Origin: Ilyonectria destructans
Taxonomy: Eukaryota; Ascomycota; Sordariomycetes; Hypocreales; Nectriaceae
DNA: 64,000 nt
Direction of reading: 5' to 3'
Assembly (NCBI GenBank): GCA_020740775.1
Contig: JAHEWK010000003.1
Location: forward strand, 1,426,001-1,490,000
Shown here: piece after piece, positions 48,289 to 59,678 of the stretch
Layout: each line of letters starts with the position of its first letter
Position numbering within the stretch: the stretch's first letter is position 1
Notes under the pieces: generated by a model
The model's database searches: none
Seen by the model: only the letters and a program-made list of their open reading frames with translations
Told to the model about the DNA's origin: nothing
Translations under genes and position numbers: made by a program

Positions 48289-49398
48289 ATGCCTTCGGGG
48301 TACAAACATGGCGACACCCCTAAAAAGGCCATGGTCCGGGGCACCATCTCCTACCTCGAGTCCCAGGGCCTGCCCGTCAACAAGTCGGCCATCTTCCGAC
48401 ACTTTGATCTGTCCCGCTCTCAGGGCTACGCTGCGCTGAACATCCCGGCCTCGAAACGCAATGATCCGGAGTGGGAGGAGACGCGCGGGAGGCCCAGCAA
48501 GATCTCCGAGGACGACCAGCAGAAGATGGAGAACATCCTGTGGGACGAGCGCTACGAGACGGTCAACCTGAACTGGAGCGGCCTGGCCAAGGAGGCCGGC
48601 GTCCAGATGGAGTGCAACCCGCGCACGCTGCACCGCACCATGGGCACCCTCAGCTACCGCAGATGCCTGGGCTGCGCGCGCTGCTGGGTGCACAAGAAGG
48701 CTCGCGAGAAGCGCACCGAGTACGCCCGCCGCATGCTCGACGCGTACCCGCAGCCGCAGGACTGGCGCTTCGTGCGCTTCAGCGGCGAGCTGCACTTCGG
48801 CTTCGGCCTGGACGGCAAGATGCGCCTCCTCCCCAGGGCCGGCGAGAAGTTCTGCGCTACCTGCGCGCCGCAGCCCGACGCCAACTGGCCGCGCGACGTG
48901 AAGAAGGCGCATGTCTGGGCGGCCGTGGGTTACGGCTTCAAGAGCGAACTGGTCTTCTACGACGAGACGACGAACCCCAACTGCATGGGCGTCATGACCA
49001 TGCCCGAGTACCGCGACAAGGTACTCGACAAGGTGGTCAAGCCGTGGATCGCCGACCTCGGGCCGCAGGCCTTCATCCTGGAGGAGGACGCCGACTCGTT
49101 CGCCCACGGCAGCGCCAGCAAGGTGAACCTGGCGCAGCAGTGGAAGGAGGACAACGCCCTGCGGTGCTACTTCAACTGCGGCGAGAGCCCGGACCTGAGC
49201 CCGCTCGACTCGCTCTGGCCGGCCAAGAAGCAGTGGACGGCCGACGCGCCCAAGGACTGGGAGGACGACACGCTGCGCCAGCTGGTGCGCGACGCCTGGG
49301 CCGGCATCGACCAGGAGCGCATCAACATGTGGGTGGACTTTATGCCCCAGCGCCTGAGGCAGGTTGTCGACACCGAGGGCAGGCTGGTGCCGTGGTGA
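48289..49398 (+). CDS. Tc1/mariner-derived transposase-like protein, probably inactive
   Basis: Single exon, 369 residues, G/C-rich with strong C/G third positions. The N-terminus is a helix-turn-helix-like region (KSAIFRHFDLSRSQGYAALN). The RNase-H-like core follows, with DWRFVRFSGELHFGFG, FILEEDADSFAHGS and SPDLSPLDSLW. Active relatives have SDE at the first site. Here it is SGE, so the first catalytic Asp is replaced, while the Asp in EEDAD and the acidic residue in SPLDSLW remain. I saw no terminal inverted repeats next to it. Full length, no frameshift or stop. The best reading is a domesticated or recently inactivated copy. Any DNA-binding role is inference. Confidence 0.8.
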   Translation: MPSGYKHGDTPKKAMVRGTISYLESQGLPVNKSAIFRHFDLSRSQGYAALNIPASKRNDPEWEETRGRPSKISEDDQQKMENILWDERYETVNLNWSGLAKEAGVQMECNPRTLHRTMGTLSYRRCLGCARCWVHKKAREKRTEYARRMLDAYPQPQDWRFVRFSGELHFGFGLDGKMRLLPRAGEKFCATCAPQPDANWPRDVKKAHVWAAVGYGFKSELVFYDETTNPNCMGVMTMPEYRDKVLDKVVKPWIADLGPQAFILEEDADSFAHGSASKVNLAQQWKEDNALRCYFNCGESPDLSPLDSLWPAKKQWTADAPKDWEDDTLRQLVRDAWAGIDQERINMWVDFMPQRLRQVVDTEGRLVPW

Positions 49399-50322
49399 GC
49401 CGATGGGGTTCGCTTCGCTATGATTGAATGAAGATTCGGGAGTCACGGACGTTCTGGGAGTTGTGGTTCCGGTTAGCTTTGGCGTTGAGGGTGGGAGCTT
49501 TCGTGTTGCAGGTGCGTGATTGATTTTTGGCTGTGTTGTTGTAGTATATCTTCTCTTCTTCCTCCAGACACTGGACTTGTTCACCTTGTTTACTTATTTT
49601 CATAGCAGCATACAATACTTTGACGGAGTCAGATTTTGATTCCGTATCTTGGCTCGGTTTCTACTGCAGTATGTGAACGGAGTTTGCGCTTATCTTGGTT
49701 GCTGTGTGTCTTCACATTGCCGTCTGACCTTCACTTCAAGGATTGATCACACTAGTACTCACCTTCTCAATTCTCAATACTCTCGAAGAGCCTCAGATAC
49801 TATTCCATCAGCTACAAATACCATCATCTCTCTTCTGTCTGAATAATTGGAGAATGCCTACCCCGTTCACTGACGCTGAGAATGAGCCGAGTTGACCCTT
49901 GATCTGCTCGCGCTACCATACCCGCAAAGTATAAGACCCTCATGATAAATATGTCACTTAGGTATATCCTCAATCTCACTGTAGTGGTCCCTAATAAACA
50001 CACCCTGTGCACGATTGAATTGAGGAGCGATACGAAAGAGTTGAGCGGCCTTATCATACAGCACACACTCAAACTTCACATAATTCTCACCTTCACCTCA
50101 GATGAACCAACTGTCAGACACGGAGAACTCATAACCAAGCTAGTGCAGCTAGCTGGCTGCAGCCGAGAGAAACGGTCCTTGATTCATTGCTCCAAAAAGC
50201 CGACGCGGCCCTACCCGTTTCTCTGCATCTCGAAATTCCTGCTTCTCACTCTTAGATTCACAGCTCGCTTCTGGCTTCGACCTTTTGCAGCGCAAGTCTA
50301 TGACTTGTTACGGTCGGACAGG
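49399..50322. other. Intergenic region
   Basis: AT-rich. An open frame extends upstream of 50323 to 49942, but its sequence lacks coding character, so it is treated as leader. Confidence 0.5.
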
Positions 50323-52953
50323 ATGAAGACTCCTCATCTATCTAGCAAGTCGAGACACGGACGCATACGGCAATCCTCGCACCATCATCGCTTTCAGGAT
50401 TCACTGAACTCGCCATCGCCAAGGCCCTCGACAAAGGACCGAGGGCCGTCCATCGTATCGTGGATTAATCGCCGCCGTGCTTTGACGAACAAGCACTATG
50501 AGATAGAACCGCTACGGCCGGTGGCTTCGAGCGTACCGCTTCGCGCCCATGTCTCGCCCAGCAAAACCGGAGAGGGTTCCATGACGCGTTTCGTCGAGGT
50601 TCCTGACGACTGTCTTCCGCACGCCCAGAGCAGACAAGCTCCATCCCAGAGCCAACATGGCACCAGAGGAACAGGAGCTCACGACGATTCTTTGACGCGT
50701 TCTCAGGGTAACTACCGAGCCCCTTCACTGAGACGCGGCAGCGGTATGGTTGTCGAAACCCCGAGAGCGATGCGAAAGGCCATTGGGGAAAAGAGGAAGA
50801 ATGGAGAATGGTCAGCGAACTCAACTCAGGCCCCAGCAATGGTCCCAACGCCTTCCAACTCCCGCGATGCCTCCAAGGAGTCGAAGGAACTTGAGAAAGA
50901 ACCCCTTGCAAAGATCACAGATGTACGTGCAATGTATAGACCTCCAAGCTTCAATCGCTAACAAGGCTCCTAGTGGGGAAACGCTCCGCATCGGCCTCAA
51001 CGAGGAGATGTCCCACCTTTAGTTGTGCACCAGCCGATATCTGTCGAGGGATCCCCAAAGTGTCAACTGTCGAATCTTGAACGAACTCGCATTCTCAACA
51101 TATGTGTAAGTTCACAGAAAGACTACCTCGGTCTGCAGCCGGTCATGAACCACACAGAGGAAGACTTCTGGCGAGCTATCATGCAACGGATCGAACCCAC
51201 TTCTCGGGACAAGTTCTCCGACTGGAAGCACCTGAGAACCAACACGAATTCATGGTGCGACGGACGCCGAAAAGAACTCAGAGAGGGCGCCCTACCTCCG
51301 CCACGCGACGTGCGCCGAGAGCTCGACATCGCCATTGATGGATGGAACAAGGTCTGGGTTCAGCGGTTCACTACCCTGCACAAGGGGTATTTCGAGGCTG
51401 CCATGTGGGCCGCAGTAGAAAGCAAGGTACTCTCGTTTGTGCAAGAGGAGCTCTACGACTGGATCAACAGGGTTTTGGCGGAGCGCAGGGATGCCATCGA
51501 AACGCGGAGCCGAACTCGACTGCTCCGGGAGAACAGTAGTCACGAGGACTACAAGAAGACATTTGGGCTCTTGCACGACAAGGTCAAGTCGGGCGGCCGC
51601 GCCGCCTTTGAGATCCGGGAGTCCGAGGCCATCATGTCCCTGATGGTTGACATCCAGCCAGGTTTGGAGAAGATCATTCGGAAGCACATGAAACACAACG
51701 ACATCAACAGCGAGGCTGCCCAAAAGTCCACCTCAGACTCAGATGACAATGAAAGCGAGGTTGGCCTAAACCGGGACGACGTGGTTTTGGCCTCCATCGA
51801 ATCTAGTACCCCGGAGCTATCTCCTCGAATCCTACAGCTGCTCCAGAGTTATAAGGGAAAGTATCGGGAAGCGCTACGAGAGAAGGAAGAAAAGAAGCAG
51901 GAGAAACTTCAAGTCGACGAGACACCCGATCGGCCAACCAAGAAACGAAAGATTGGCCGAGAGCCCAAGCAGACGCCTGCGGCCAGCAGCTCTCAGAAAC
52001 TTCATGCGGAAACCCAGGCAGCTAAGAGTCCTGAATCAACTTCGAGCTCGTTCTCATTCTTGCCATTGAGCGACCTTATGGACCGCGATCTAACCGTGAG
52101 AGGAGCAACGCTTAGTTCTCCCCTCAAAGGTCGATCCACGACAACTGCTATTGTGTCGAATGTCGAATCTCTGGCTCGTAAAGAGGGCGAACGCATGTCC
52201 CCGTCTGGAACGTCGAAGAAGTCGAAATCGAAGTCGGGAAAGTCGAGCTACGACGCCACAGTTGCTTTATCTCCGGCTGCCAATAAGGGCGAACGCATGT
52301 CACCGTCTGGAATGTCGAAGAAGTCGAAGTCTGGGAAGTCGAGCCATGGCACTGCAGTTGCTTCATTTCTGGTTGGCAATAAGGGCGAACGCACATCACC
52401 TTCTGAAACATCGAAGAAGTTGAGGTCGGGAAAATCGAGCCATGACACTGCAGTTGCTTCGTCTCTGGTTGGCAATGAGGGCGAGCCTAAAACATCTTCT
52501 GGAAAAGCGAAGACGTCGAGGCATGAAACGCCACTACCGGAACGGATGGTCTCAGCACCGACCCCGAGAGACTCTGGATTGACAGAGACACCAGCCCAGT
52601 CACATCAGCAGCATGTATTCGCGATTCCTCACCGTCCCAACCAAGGGAATCCAAGTGGACAAAGCGAATCCCCGCCCCTCTGGCACAAGAAGAGCAAGAG
52701 ACGGTATGGGAACAACAGCCCACAGAACCAACAAAATTGGACCGGCAGTTCGAGCTCGCGCAACTTACAGCCGGCACATCGGGGCGGGACGGGTCAGCCG
52801 GAGGATAGAAATACTGAATTCCGAACCCAGACCGAGTCTCCACTGCGGTTTCGGGAGAGCACAGCTGACTTTCAGGCCATGGCGCCGAGAGCACGCGAAG
52901 ACATGCTATTCCGAGCAATCAAGACGTTCATGCACGGAGAACGTCGCGAATAG
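50323..52953 (+). CDS. Hypothetical protein with Trp-rich helical core and C-terminal repeats
   Basis: Not recognised. Two exons, 50323-50922 and 50974-52953, give 859 residues. I chose the ATG at 50323 since what lies upstream in frame looks non-coding. Residues 1-245 are disordered and basic. About 250-445 is a compact, Trp- and charge-rich helical region (DFWRAIMQRIEP, WNKVWVQRF, FVQEELYDWINRVLAERRDAIE) that looks like a real domain. The rest is Ser/Lys-rich with a nuclear-type PTKKRKIG and four tandem repeats. Perhaps a chromatin or nuclear protein by composition only. The next gene is far away, so context gives no clue. Confidence 0.65.
52185..52530 (+). repeat. In-frame tandem repeat of 96-102 bp, about four copies
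   Basis: Units begin GGGCGA at 52185, 52287, 52383 and 52479, spaced 102, 96 and 96 nt, and encode variants of GERMSPSGxSKKSKSGKSS. The fourth copy is partial. Spacing in multiples of three keeps the frame. Confidence 0.8.
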
Positions 52954-55900
52954 AGCGGGGGTTTGGCTTGGGCGTGGGACGTTGTGGGATGTTGGCCGTT
53001 GCTGTTGCATCTACAGCAGGTTTGGGAGGACGGGAATGGGTGGATTGATGGATGCGTTTGCGGGAACATGGAACGATCTGCTCTCTGGGATTGTTTGAAG
53101 TACGAATACGGCTTGTTGGTTTGTCTCTCTTGGTTTCTAATGCTGCCTCGCTGGTTTGCCCCAACAAAAGGCTCTCGAGAAGTCCCGAGATGAGCAAGGA
53201 ATGTCGGTCCCGGCGGTTGAAGTCCCGAGATGAGCAGGGAAGGTCGGTCCCGGGCGGTTGACGAGGAACCTAGCATGACGTTGCGAGGAGTGGCTATTTT
53301 CTGAGATGTAAGATAATGGACCAATACGATAGAAGACAAAGTTCTAAAAGGGAGTGAAAACAATCACATTCTCTGTGTTGTTGGGAGTTGTCGAACCACC
53401 ATGACCTGACCCGGAAGGCGGCTCTGCGAGAGACGGCCGGACAGGGTGGATCACGGACCGCCGCAGCGGAGGCAGGAGGAGCAAGCAAGGCAGGAGCTGC
53501 CAGCGACCGGCTACTTATCGAGAGGGCTGCTGGGGGTTGGGAGCGGAGCTGTCTGGAGCTGTCTGAGCTGGGGCACACGTGGGGCCCAAAGAAGAAGCAG
53601 CACCTGGGGAGACGGCGCAGACAGGCTCGTGGCGGGACAGGAAGGAGACAGGGGAGGAACCAGGGAAGGAACCAGGGAAGGAACCTCTTGTGAGCACAGA
53701 CAGCTGAGGCGGACAAGACGACCCACGAAAGGGCCCGCCGATTCCCCATGGCCAACCAATACCTTAGCCAGTGCTTTTGAATGATAAGACTGATAAGACT
53801 GGTACGAACCTTCTCCGTAATAAGGTCCTCTTAGCTGACAGGCGTCGCAACTCTGTTCCACCCGCCGTGTCGCCTGGAGAATTAGGAGACAGTGTCCTGA
53901 GTAGTGTGCGCGGCTGGCGTACTGTGCAGCCGGAAGCGCCTTGACACGATGCGGGACGGCTCTGAATAGTCGGGAAGCGGTATGCAACACAGTGCATGCA
54001 GCGGCCTAGACTGTATCAGACGCCCATCTTGCCATCGAAAGGCCAAAAGTCGGAAGCGCTGAAAGGGACCCCCACCAAGGAGCCGCCAGCCAGCTTTCGA
54101 ACCCTTGGGCCGTGGACGCCAAGCCCAGGGCAGGGGGCCCCGCTCAACAAAATTCCCAACAGAAAAAAAAAAAAAAAAAAAGTCGGAGGAACTGCAGGCG
54201 AATCTCTGGACCCTGACGGAAGGTCCCCGATCTGGACTGCCCTGGAGGTAGGTACGTACCCGCCTATTCCCCCCTCCCCCTCGCCCCCCACATTGGCCAA
54301 GTCCCCAAACTTCCGTGGTTTTTGTAGAGAGAGCCGACGCGGTACCAAGATATCATTGCACGCTTGTGTTGACCACCCAGAACAGGTAAGTTAGAGATCA
54401 GGCACCGGGTCCCTCCAATTGATGGAAAAGCGAAAAATGCGCCTCGGCATTTCCGTTCTTTGACATGTGGTCGCATTGCTGCAGCACCCCCTCCCTCCTT
54501 GATCGACTGTGCTTGCTGTCCCGCATTTTGCCTGTGCTTCAATGGCCGTCATGATACCACATCCTCGCTGCTGGGAGGCAGCCATGTGGCCATGGAAGTG
54601 CAACCTCATCCTCCAACGAGAGGACCGCATGACGGAGGGATGCAACGACGGGCGCCTCACAGTAATGTTATCACAGGCTCCAGCGGCATTTTCAACCCGA
54701 GGTTCGTCGCCTTCGCCGTCGCCTGCGCCTCTGATGATTCAATGCCCGCCCACATGGGATTGTGATGCGTGCGCCTTGTGGAATCTTATCCATCAGCCAT
54801 CCCTTGCTTATCAGAGGACGGCGAACCACCAGCTCCAACCTACAGGACGCCACAAGAGCACAGACGGCTTCATCACGAGGCCCCCTCGCTGTGTCTCGGT
54901 CGTCCAAGTCGAATTGCCCGGTGAGCCAATCGACACAGGTGCAATTCGCCTCTGTCATGAAGACCGATGAAGGACCCCGTCCCCCTCACTTCCATGGCTT
55001 GGGGCTTGCAAGTTGGGGCCTTCGGACATGGGGCCTGGATGGGCTTGGGCCTCTCGTCCCGCATGGCCCACGTCTCCGATTTGCCCCGTGGCTGTCGAAC
55101 GAGGTGATTCACATGTCGATGATCTCCAGCCCTAGCCCAGCAAGCAGGCGACTCAGGACCACTTGGCAGCCAGGCCCAAGCCAACTGGAGCCGCCCCCGC
55201 CCAAGACACGCAGACCGGCCGCCCTCTAGCTGAAGGCACGTCGTAGTAAGGGGTTGGTGCCGGCCCAATCTCGTACGCTACCGCCATCCCGCCTGGCCAT
55301 TGCTCTGCCGCTGTGGCATACTATGTACCCAGTTATCCACACGGGAAGTGTAAGAGAGCAGGCGGTGAGGCCTCTGGGGGTGGTTGTTGAAAGCTGACGG
55401 GACGGAATGCAGCTGATGAGCGCCATGTTTGCGAGAGGGGGACGTGATGTGCAAGTACAGTACTGGATAGTACATGAGCCACAACGATGCATCACAGACG
55501 CCCAGCCAGCCAAGGCAGTGCCGTGCAGGATCGAGGTCCCTAGACTTCCCTGGTCGGTTGTTCTTGTTGGCGCCGTGGCGGGGAACTCCTCGACAATGTG
55601 CTTGAGCATCGTGCCACTTGCGACCTGTTTGTTGGTGCTGTCCAGGGAGCGAAGAGGGGTGTAAGCCGTGCCCGCGCTCGGCATCTACACGGGTCGGGGG
55701 TGGGAAAGAAGCGGTGCCGCGAACAACGAACGACTGAGCGAGAATACGAATACTGGCATTGGACAGACGGGGGCGGTACCCGTACATGTAGAAGCAAACC
55801 CGGGATCCTATCTGGGTCCCGGGGATTCATCATTCCTGGCATCAAGACGTTGAGTGGGGCGGCGAGAGAGGCAACTTTGGCGAGTCGAGTAGAGCACGGT

Positions 55901-56817
55901 ACGAATACCTACCTCTCATGTAAAAGCCTTTCGTTGTTTGTCCCGTCTCCGCCACTCCGCAGGGCTCATCGTCCTTGCTGTGAGACATCCCCGGCCTCCC
56001 CGTCAGCGGGCTTGGTCACGTACTGGCCGGATAGCATTACCGGTGCGATGCAGCAGCAAGCCAGAGCGAGCAGCTGTAAATCCCATTGCCACCCTCCCAG
56101 GACCCAGGCCAAGACCAAGGCCAAGGGAATCCGTTTTCTAGCGCCGCGTCGGGGTTTTTTCCCTTCCTTTGCGGGTGGTGGTGGTGGTGGCACATCGTTA
56201 GGTGGTTCCGGAAGGTGTCTTCCTTTCGAGCGGCGTGTACTTCGCAGTGGTGGATACACCCCCCTGGCGATTTTGATGCGTGTCGGCCTCCCAGAAAGAA
56301 GACAGAACATCAAGGTTGATCATCAACCACTTCCGGCGCATGGTTCTCTCCCTGGCCAATTCGAAACCTGCAGCGTCCTGCTGGGTTGCTTGGTCCCTTG
56401 TCTCGGTCTCGGGTCGCTGGGGGTGTGGTTTTCGTACCTGGAGGTGTCGATTGTGCAGCGTGCACTGTTGCGTCGTCCCACACCTGCTGCCGGCTGGCTG
56501 CTGGGCGTCCGCTGTGCCCGCTGTCGCCGCAGTGGCCGCTGTCCACTGTCCTGTTCCCCGGCGCCCTGGCCTGGGCTCCCTGGCTCCACGGCCACCCCCA
56601 ACAAAACATTGCCGAGCGAAATCCCATAATAGCTCCCGCACTCCACCTCAAACAAGTTAAACAGCCTCCCCTTCCCCTTCCACCTCCCACCCCGTTGTCG
56701 CTCTCCTTTCTTCTCTCCTCTGCTTGACCTCTCTCCCCAAGGACCAATTGGCTCGAGTCCGCGTCTCATCGGTCAATACTCGCCGCAACTCTCCTCCTCC
56801 CCCTTCCCCCCACCATA
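52954..56817. other. 3.9-kb intergenic region upstream of desaturase
   Basis: No gene can be supported. Landmarks are a 40-bp duplication (53181-53261), GGAACCAGGGAA repeats (about 53,650-53,690) and a 19-nt A tract (54,163-54,181). An open frame at 55598-56629 has no recognisable domain and random-looking composition. The last 200 bp are CT-rich and are the likely leader of the desaturase. Confidence 0.45.
53181..53261. repeat. 40-bp direct tandem duplication
   Basis: Two adjacent copies begin AGTCCCGAGATGAGCA at 53181 and 53221 and differ at a few positions. Confidence 0.8.
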
Positions 56818-58342
56818 ATGGCCTCCGTCTCGACCTCGGCCGCGCCCCGGCAGAAGCCTGCCCAGCGCCGGAACGCTCCCACGGCCTCTGCCACCGACTC
56901 CGAGGCCTCGGCTGCCGTTTCTCCTTCGGAGTCTCCCCAGCACTCGGCCTCGTCCACCTCGCTCTCCTCGCTCGCCTCCGAGGCCGAGGCCGCCCCCAAG
57001 AAGGCCGACAGCAACTACGGCCGTCTGTTCGACACGTACGGCAACGAGTTCACTCCCCCCGACTTCACCATCAAGGACATCTACGATGCCATCCCCAAGC
57101 ACTGCTTCAAGCGCTCCGCCTTCAAGGGCTACCTCTACATCCTCCGCGACGCCATCCTCCTGGCCACCACCTTCACCATCTACTACAACTTCGTCACCCC
57201 CGAGTACATCCCCTCTAAGCCCGTCCGCGCCGGCCTCTGGGCCCTGTACACGGTCCTCCAGGGTCTCTTCGGCACCGGTCTGTGGGTCATTGCCCACGAG
57301 TGCGGCCACGGCGCCTTCTCCGACTCCACCCTCGTCAACGATGTGACCGGCTGGGTCCTGCACTCGTCGCTCCTCGTCCCCTACTTCAGCTGGCAAATCT
57401 CCCACCGCAAGCACCACAAGGCCACTGGCAACATGGAGCGCGACATGGTCTTCGTTCCCCGAACCCGCGAGCAGCAGGCCTCCCGCCTCGGCAAGTTCGT
57501 CCACGAGCTGTCTGAGCTGACCGAGGAGACCCCCCTCTTCACCCTCCTGATGCTCGTCATGCAGCAGCTCGTCGGCTGGCCCAACTACCTCATGACCAAC
57601 GTCACCGGCCACAACTACCATGAGCGTCAGCGCGAGGGCCGTGGCAAGGGCAAGAAGAACGGTCTCGGCGGTGGTGTCAACCACTTCGATCCCCGCAGCC
57701 CCCTGTATGAGAACCGCGATGCCAAGCTCATTGTCTTGAGCGACATCGGTATCGGTATCACCATTGCCGGCCTTGTCTACCTCACCAAGACCTTCGGCCT
57801 GAACAACATGCTCGTCTGGTACTTCCTTCCCTACCTCTGGGTCAACCACTGGCTCGGTAAGTTTGAATCTGTTCCACTGGGATCATCCTCAATATGAAAT
57901 GTGCGTCCTTGCTGACTTGTGCAACCTAGTTGCCATCACCTTCCTTCAGCACACCGACCCTACCCTGCCTCACTACACCGGTGACGAGTGGAACTTCGTC
58001 CGTGGCGCCGCTGCCACCATCGACCGCGAGATGGGTTTCATCGGCCGACACCTTCTCCACGGCATCATCGAGACCCACGTCCTGCACCACTACGTCAGCT
58101 CCATTCCCTTCTACAACGCCGACGAGGCCACCGACGCCATCCGTCCCGTTATGGGCAAGCACTACCGTGCTGACGTCAAGGACGGCCCCGTTGGCTTCAT
58201 CCGGGCCATGTTCAACAGCGCCCGCATGTGCCAGTGGGTCGAGCCCAGCGCCGAGGCCGAGGGCGCCGGCAAGGGCATTCTCTTCTTCCGCAACCGCAAC
58301 GGCCTGGGCACCAAGCCCGCCGTCTTGAAGAAGGTGGAGTAA
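56818..58342 (+). CDS. FAD2: Oleate delta-12 fatty acid desaturase
   Basis: ER membrane di-iron enzyme that converts oleate to linoleate. Two exons, 56818-57856 and 57930-58342, give 483 residues. The three His boxes are HECGH, HRKHH and HVLHH, the spacing is normal for membrane acyl desaturases, and hydrophobic segments lie between them. The N-terminal 60 residues are Ser/Ala-rich. The intron joins NHWL to VAITFLQHTDP at phase 1. Codon use is strongly C-ending, typical of a highly expressed gene. A delta-12 role is favoured over omega-3 by overall resemblance, though paralogs exist in fungi. Confidence 0.93.
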
Positions 58343-59678
58343 ACACCCTCACTAGAGGTGATGAATGAGTGGACGGTATTTTGCAGTGTTGTCAGCGTTG
58401 ATTGTTCCGTTTGGTCAAGGGAATCGGTTGGGTCAAGCGAGGCCGGTCTCGCCATCGTGAATGCACACGGCGAATGCATGCGATGATCTTCTGCCAGGAT
58501 CCCGCGGGACAAGGGGAGAGAAAGAATCAAAGAGAGAACAGGATGGATGAAAATCTCGACAAGAATCAAGACACGATTAGATGATAGAGCAGATAGATGG
58601 ACCTGACGGAATCCAAACTTCTTCGACCAACAATCGCGTCCTTACGCGCTTGCGCTCTTGTCTAGTGGTGCCTGAGAATGTTGATGTCTGAGGGAAAGAG
58701 GGGATCGTGAAAAATGGTGCGAGGATCGAGTCTCTGTATTAGCCCGCCCACGGAAGATCCGGAGCTAGAAATATCGGATCGGCTCCTAATGCGGGGAACA
58801 TGGCCGTGCGTCTCCACGCCGTGTCCCACCAACCACCCGCCAAGACTTTTGTGTAACACGGAGCATTTCTTCTTCGTTGTCGACAACGTCGCTAACATGT
58901 ATCGGTAATGAGAGGATGACGCCTCAATGAGACCTACGTCATAATGACTATATGTATTAATTGGTGGCATTCTTCAGATTTGTGGCTGTACTTGGACGGC
59001 GGAATTATCAGCCCACCCGGGTTCCGAAAATTGCACCTCTTGAACCACAGATAACAAGAACCCCTCGCCCGACCATTACTCTCGAAATGAGTGGTGACGA
59101 TGTTGTTAGTGCTGCGTAACCATGCTGATATGATTCGGCATGATGAAAATGAGACTGGAGTTCACGGGGGCTAATTGCAAGACACTCTCTGTGATTTCCT
59201 GTCCCATTCCGCTTCCATTTATGCTCTTCTCCTTATTTCACCAACGCGTGAGACCAAATGTGGTAGGGAAACACGGTCAGGAAGAATTTGACCTGATGGC
59301 TTTATCCGCAGTCCAAGTGTATGCCAAGCTGACCCTCTCCACAGAGTCAAGCTGACCCTCTCCACAGAGTCAAGCTGACCCTCTCCACAGAGTTAAGCTG
59401 ACCCTCTCTATAGAGTTAAGCTGACCCTCTCTATAGAGTCAAGTTGACCTCCCCCCCGGTTAAACTAGACACTGCCCCACAATATTGAAGACCTGACCTA
59501 TGATGTTACGATCCGCCTCGCCAACGGGACCCACTAGTAGGTGGTAATATCTTCGCTTGATGAGCACACGCTCTTGAAAACCCAGTCCTCTACACCTCAC
59601 TCTCTAATGCATTGTTAATGTATTAATAATCGATTCTGAATCGATTCCGAATCATTTCTCACCAACCATGGATTTTCA
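58343..59678. other. Intergenic region and composition boundary
   Basis: The sequence changes from the G/C-rich desaturase to a more AT-rich segment that continues to the window end. A 23-bp tandem repeat lies at 59326-59450. No gene supported. Confidence 0.5.
59326..59450. repeat. 23-bp tandem repeat, five copies plus part
   Basis: Unit AAGCTGACCCTCTCCACAGA plus GTC. Copies 1-3 carry CCACAGAG and copies 4-5 carry CTATAGAG, showing two sub-types. It marks the edge of the AT-rich segment. Confidence 0.9.

Noticed and set aside
47968..49584. 538-codon minus-strand frame opposite the Tc1-like gene
   Set aside because: Antisense shadow of G/C-rich third positions. Composition is Leu/Val/Gly-rich without domains.
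54163..54181. A tract as the tail of a retroelement
   Set aside because: No element sequence precedes it and no target duplication is visible.
55598..56629. 343-codon plus-strand frame upstream of the desaturase
   Set aside because: Random-looking composition, many Cys and Arg, no domain, and overlapping frames of similar length on both strands.
56773..57849. 358-codon minus-strand frame opposite the desaturase
   Set aside because: Antisense shadow. The plus strand carries the three His boxes.
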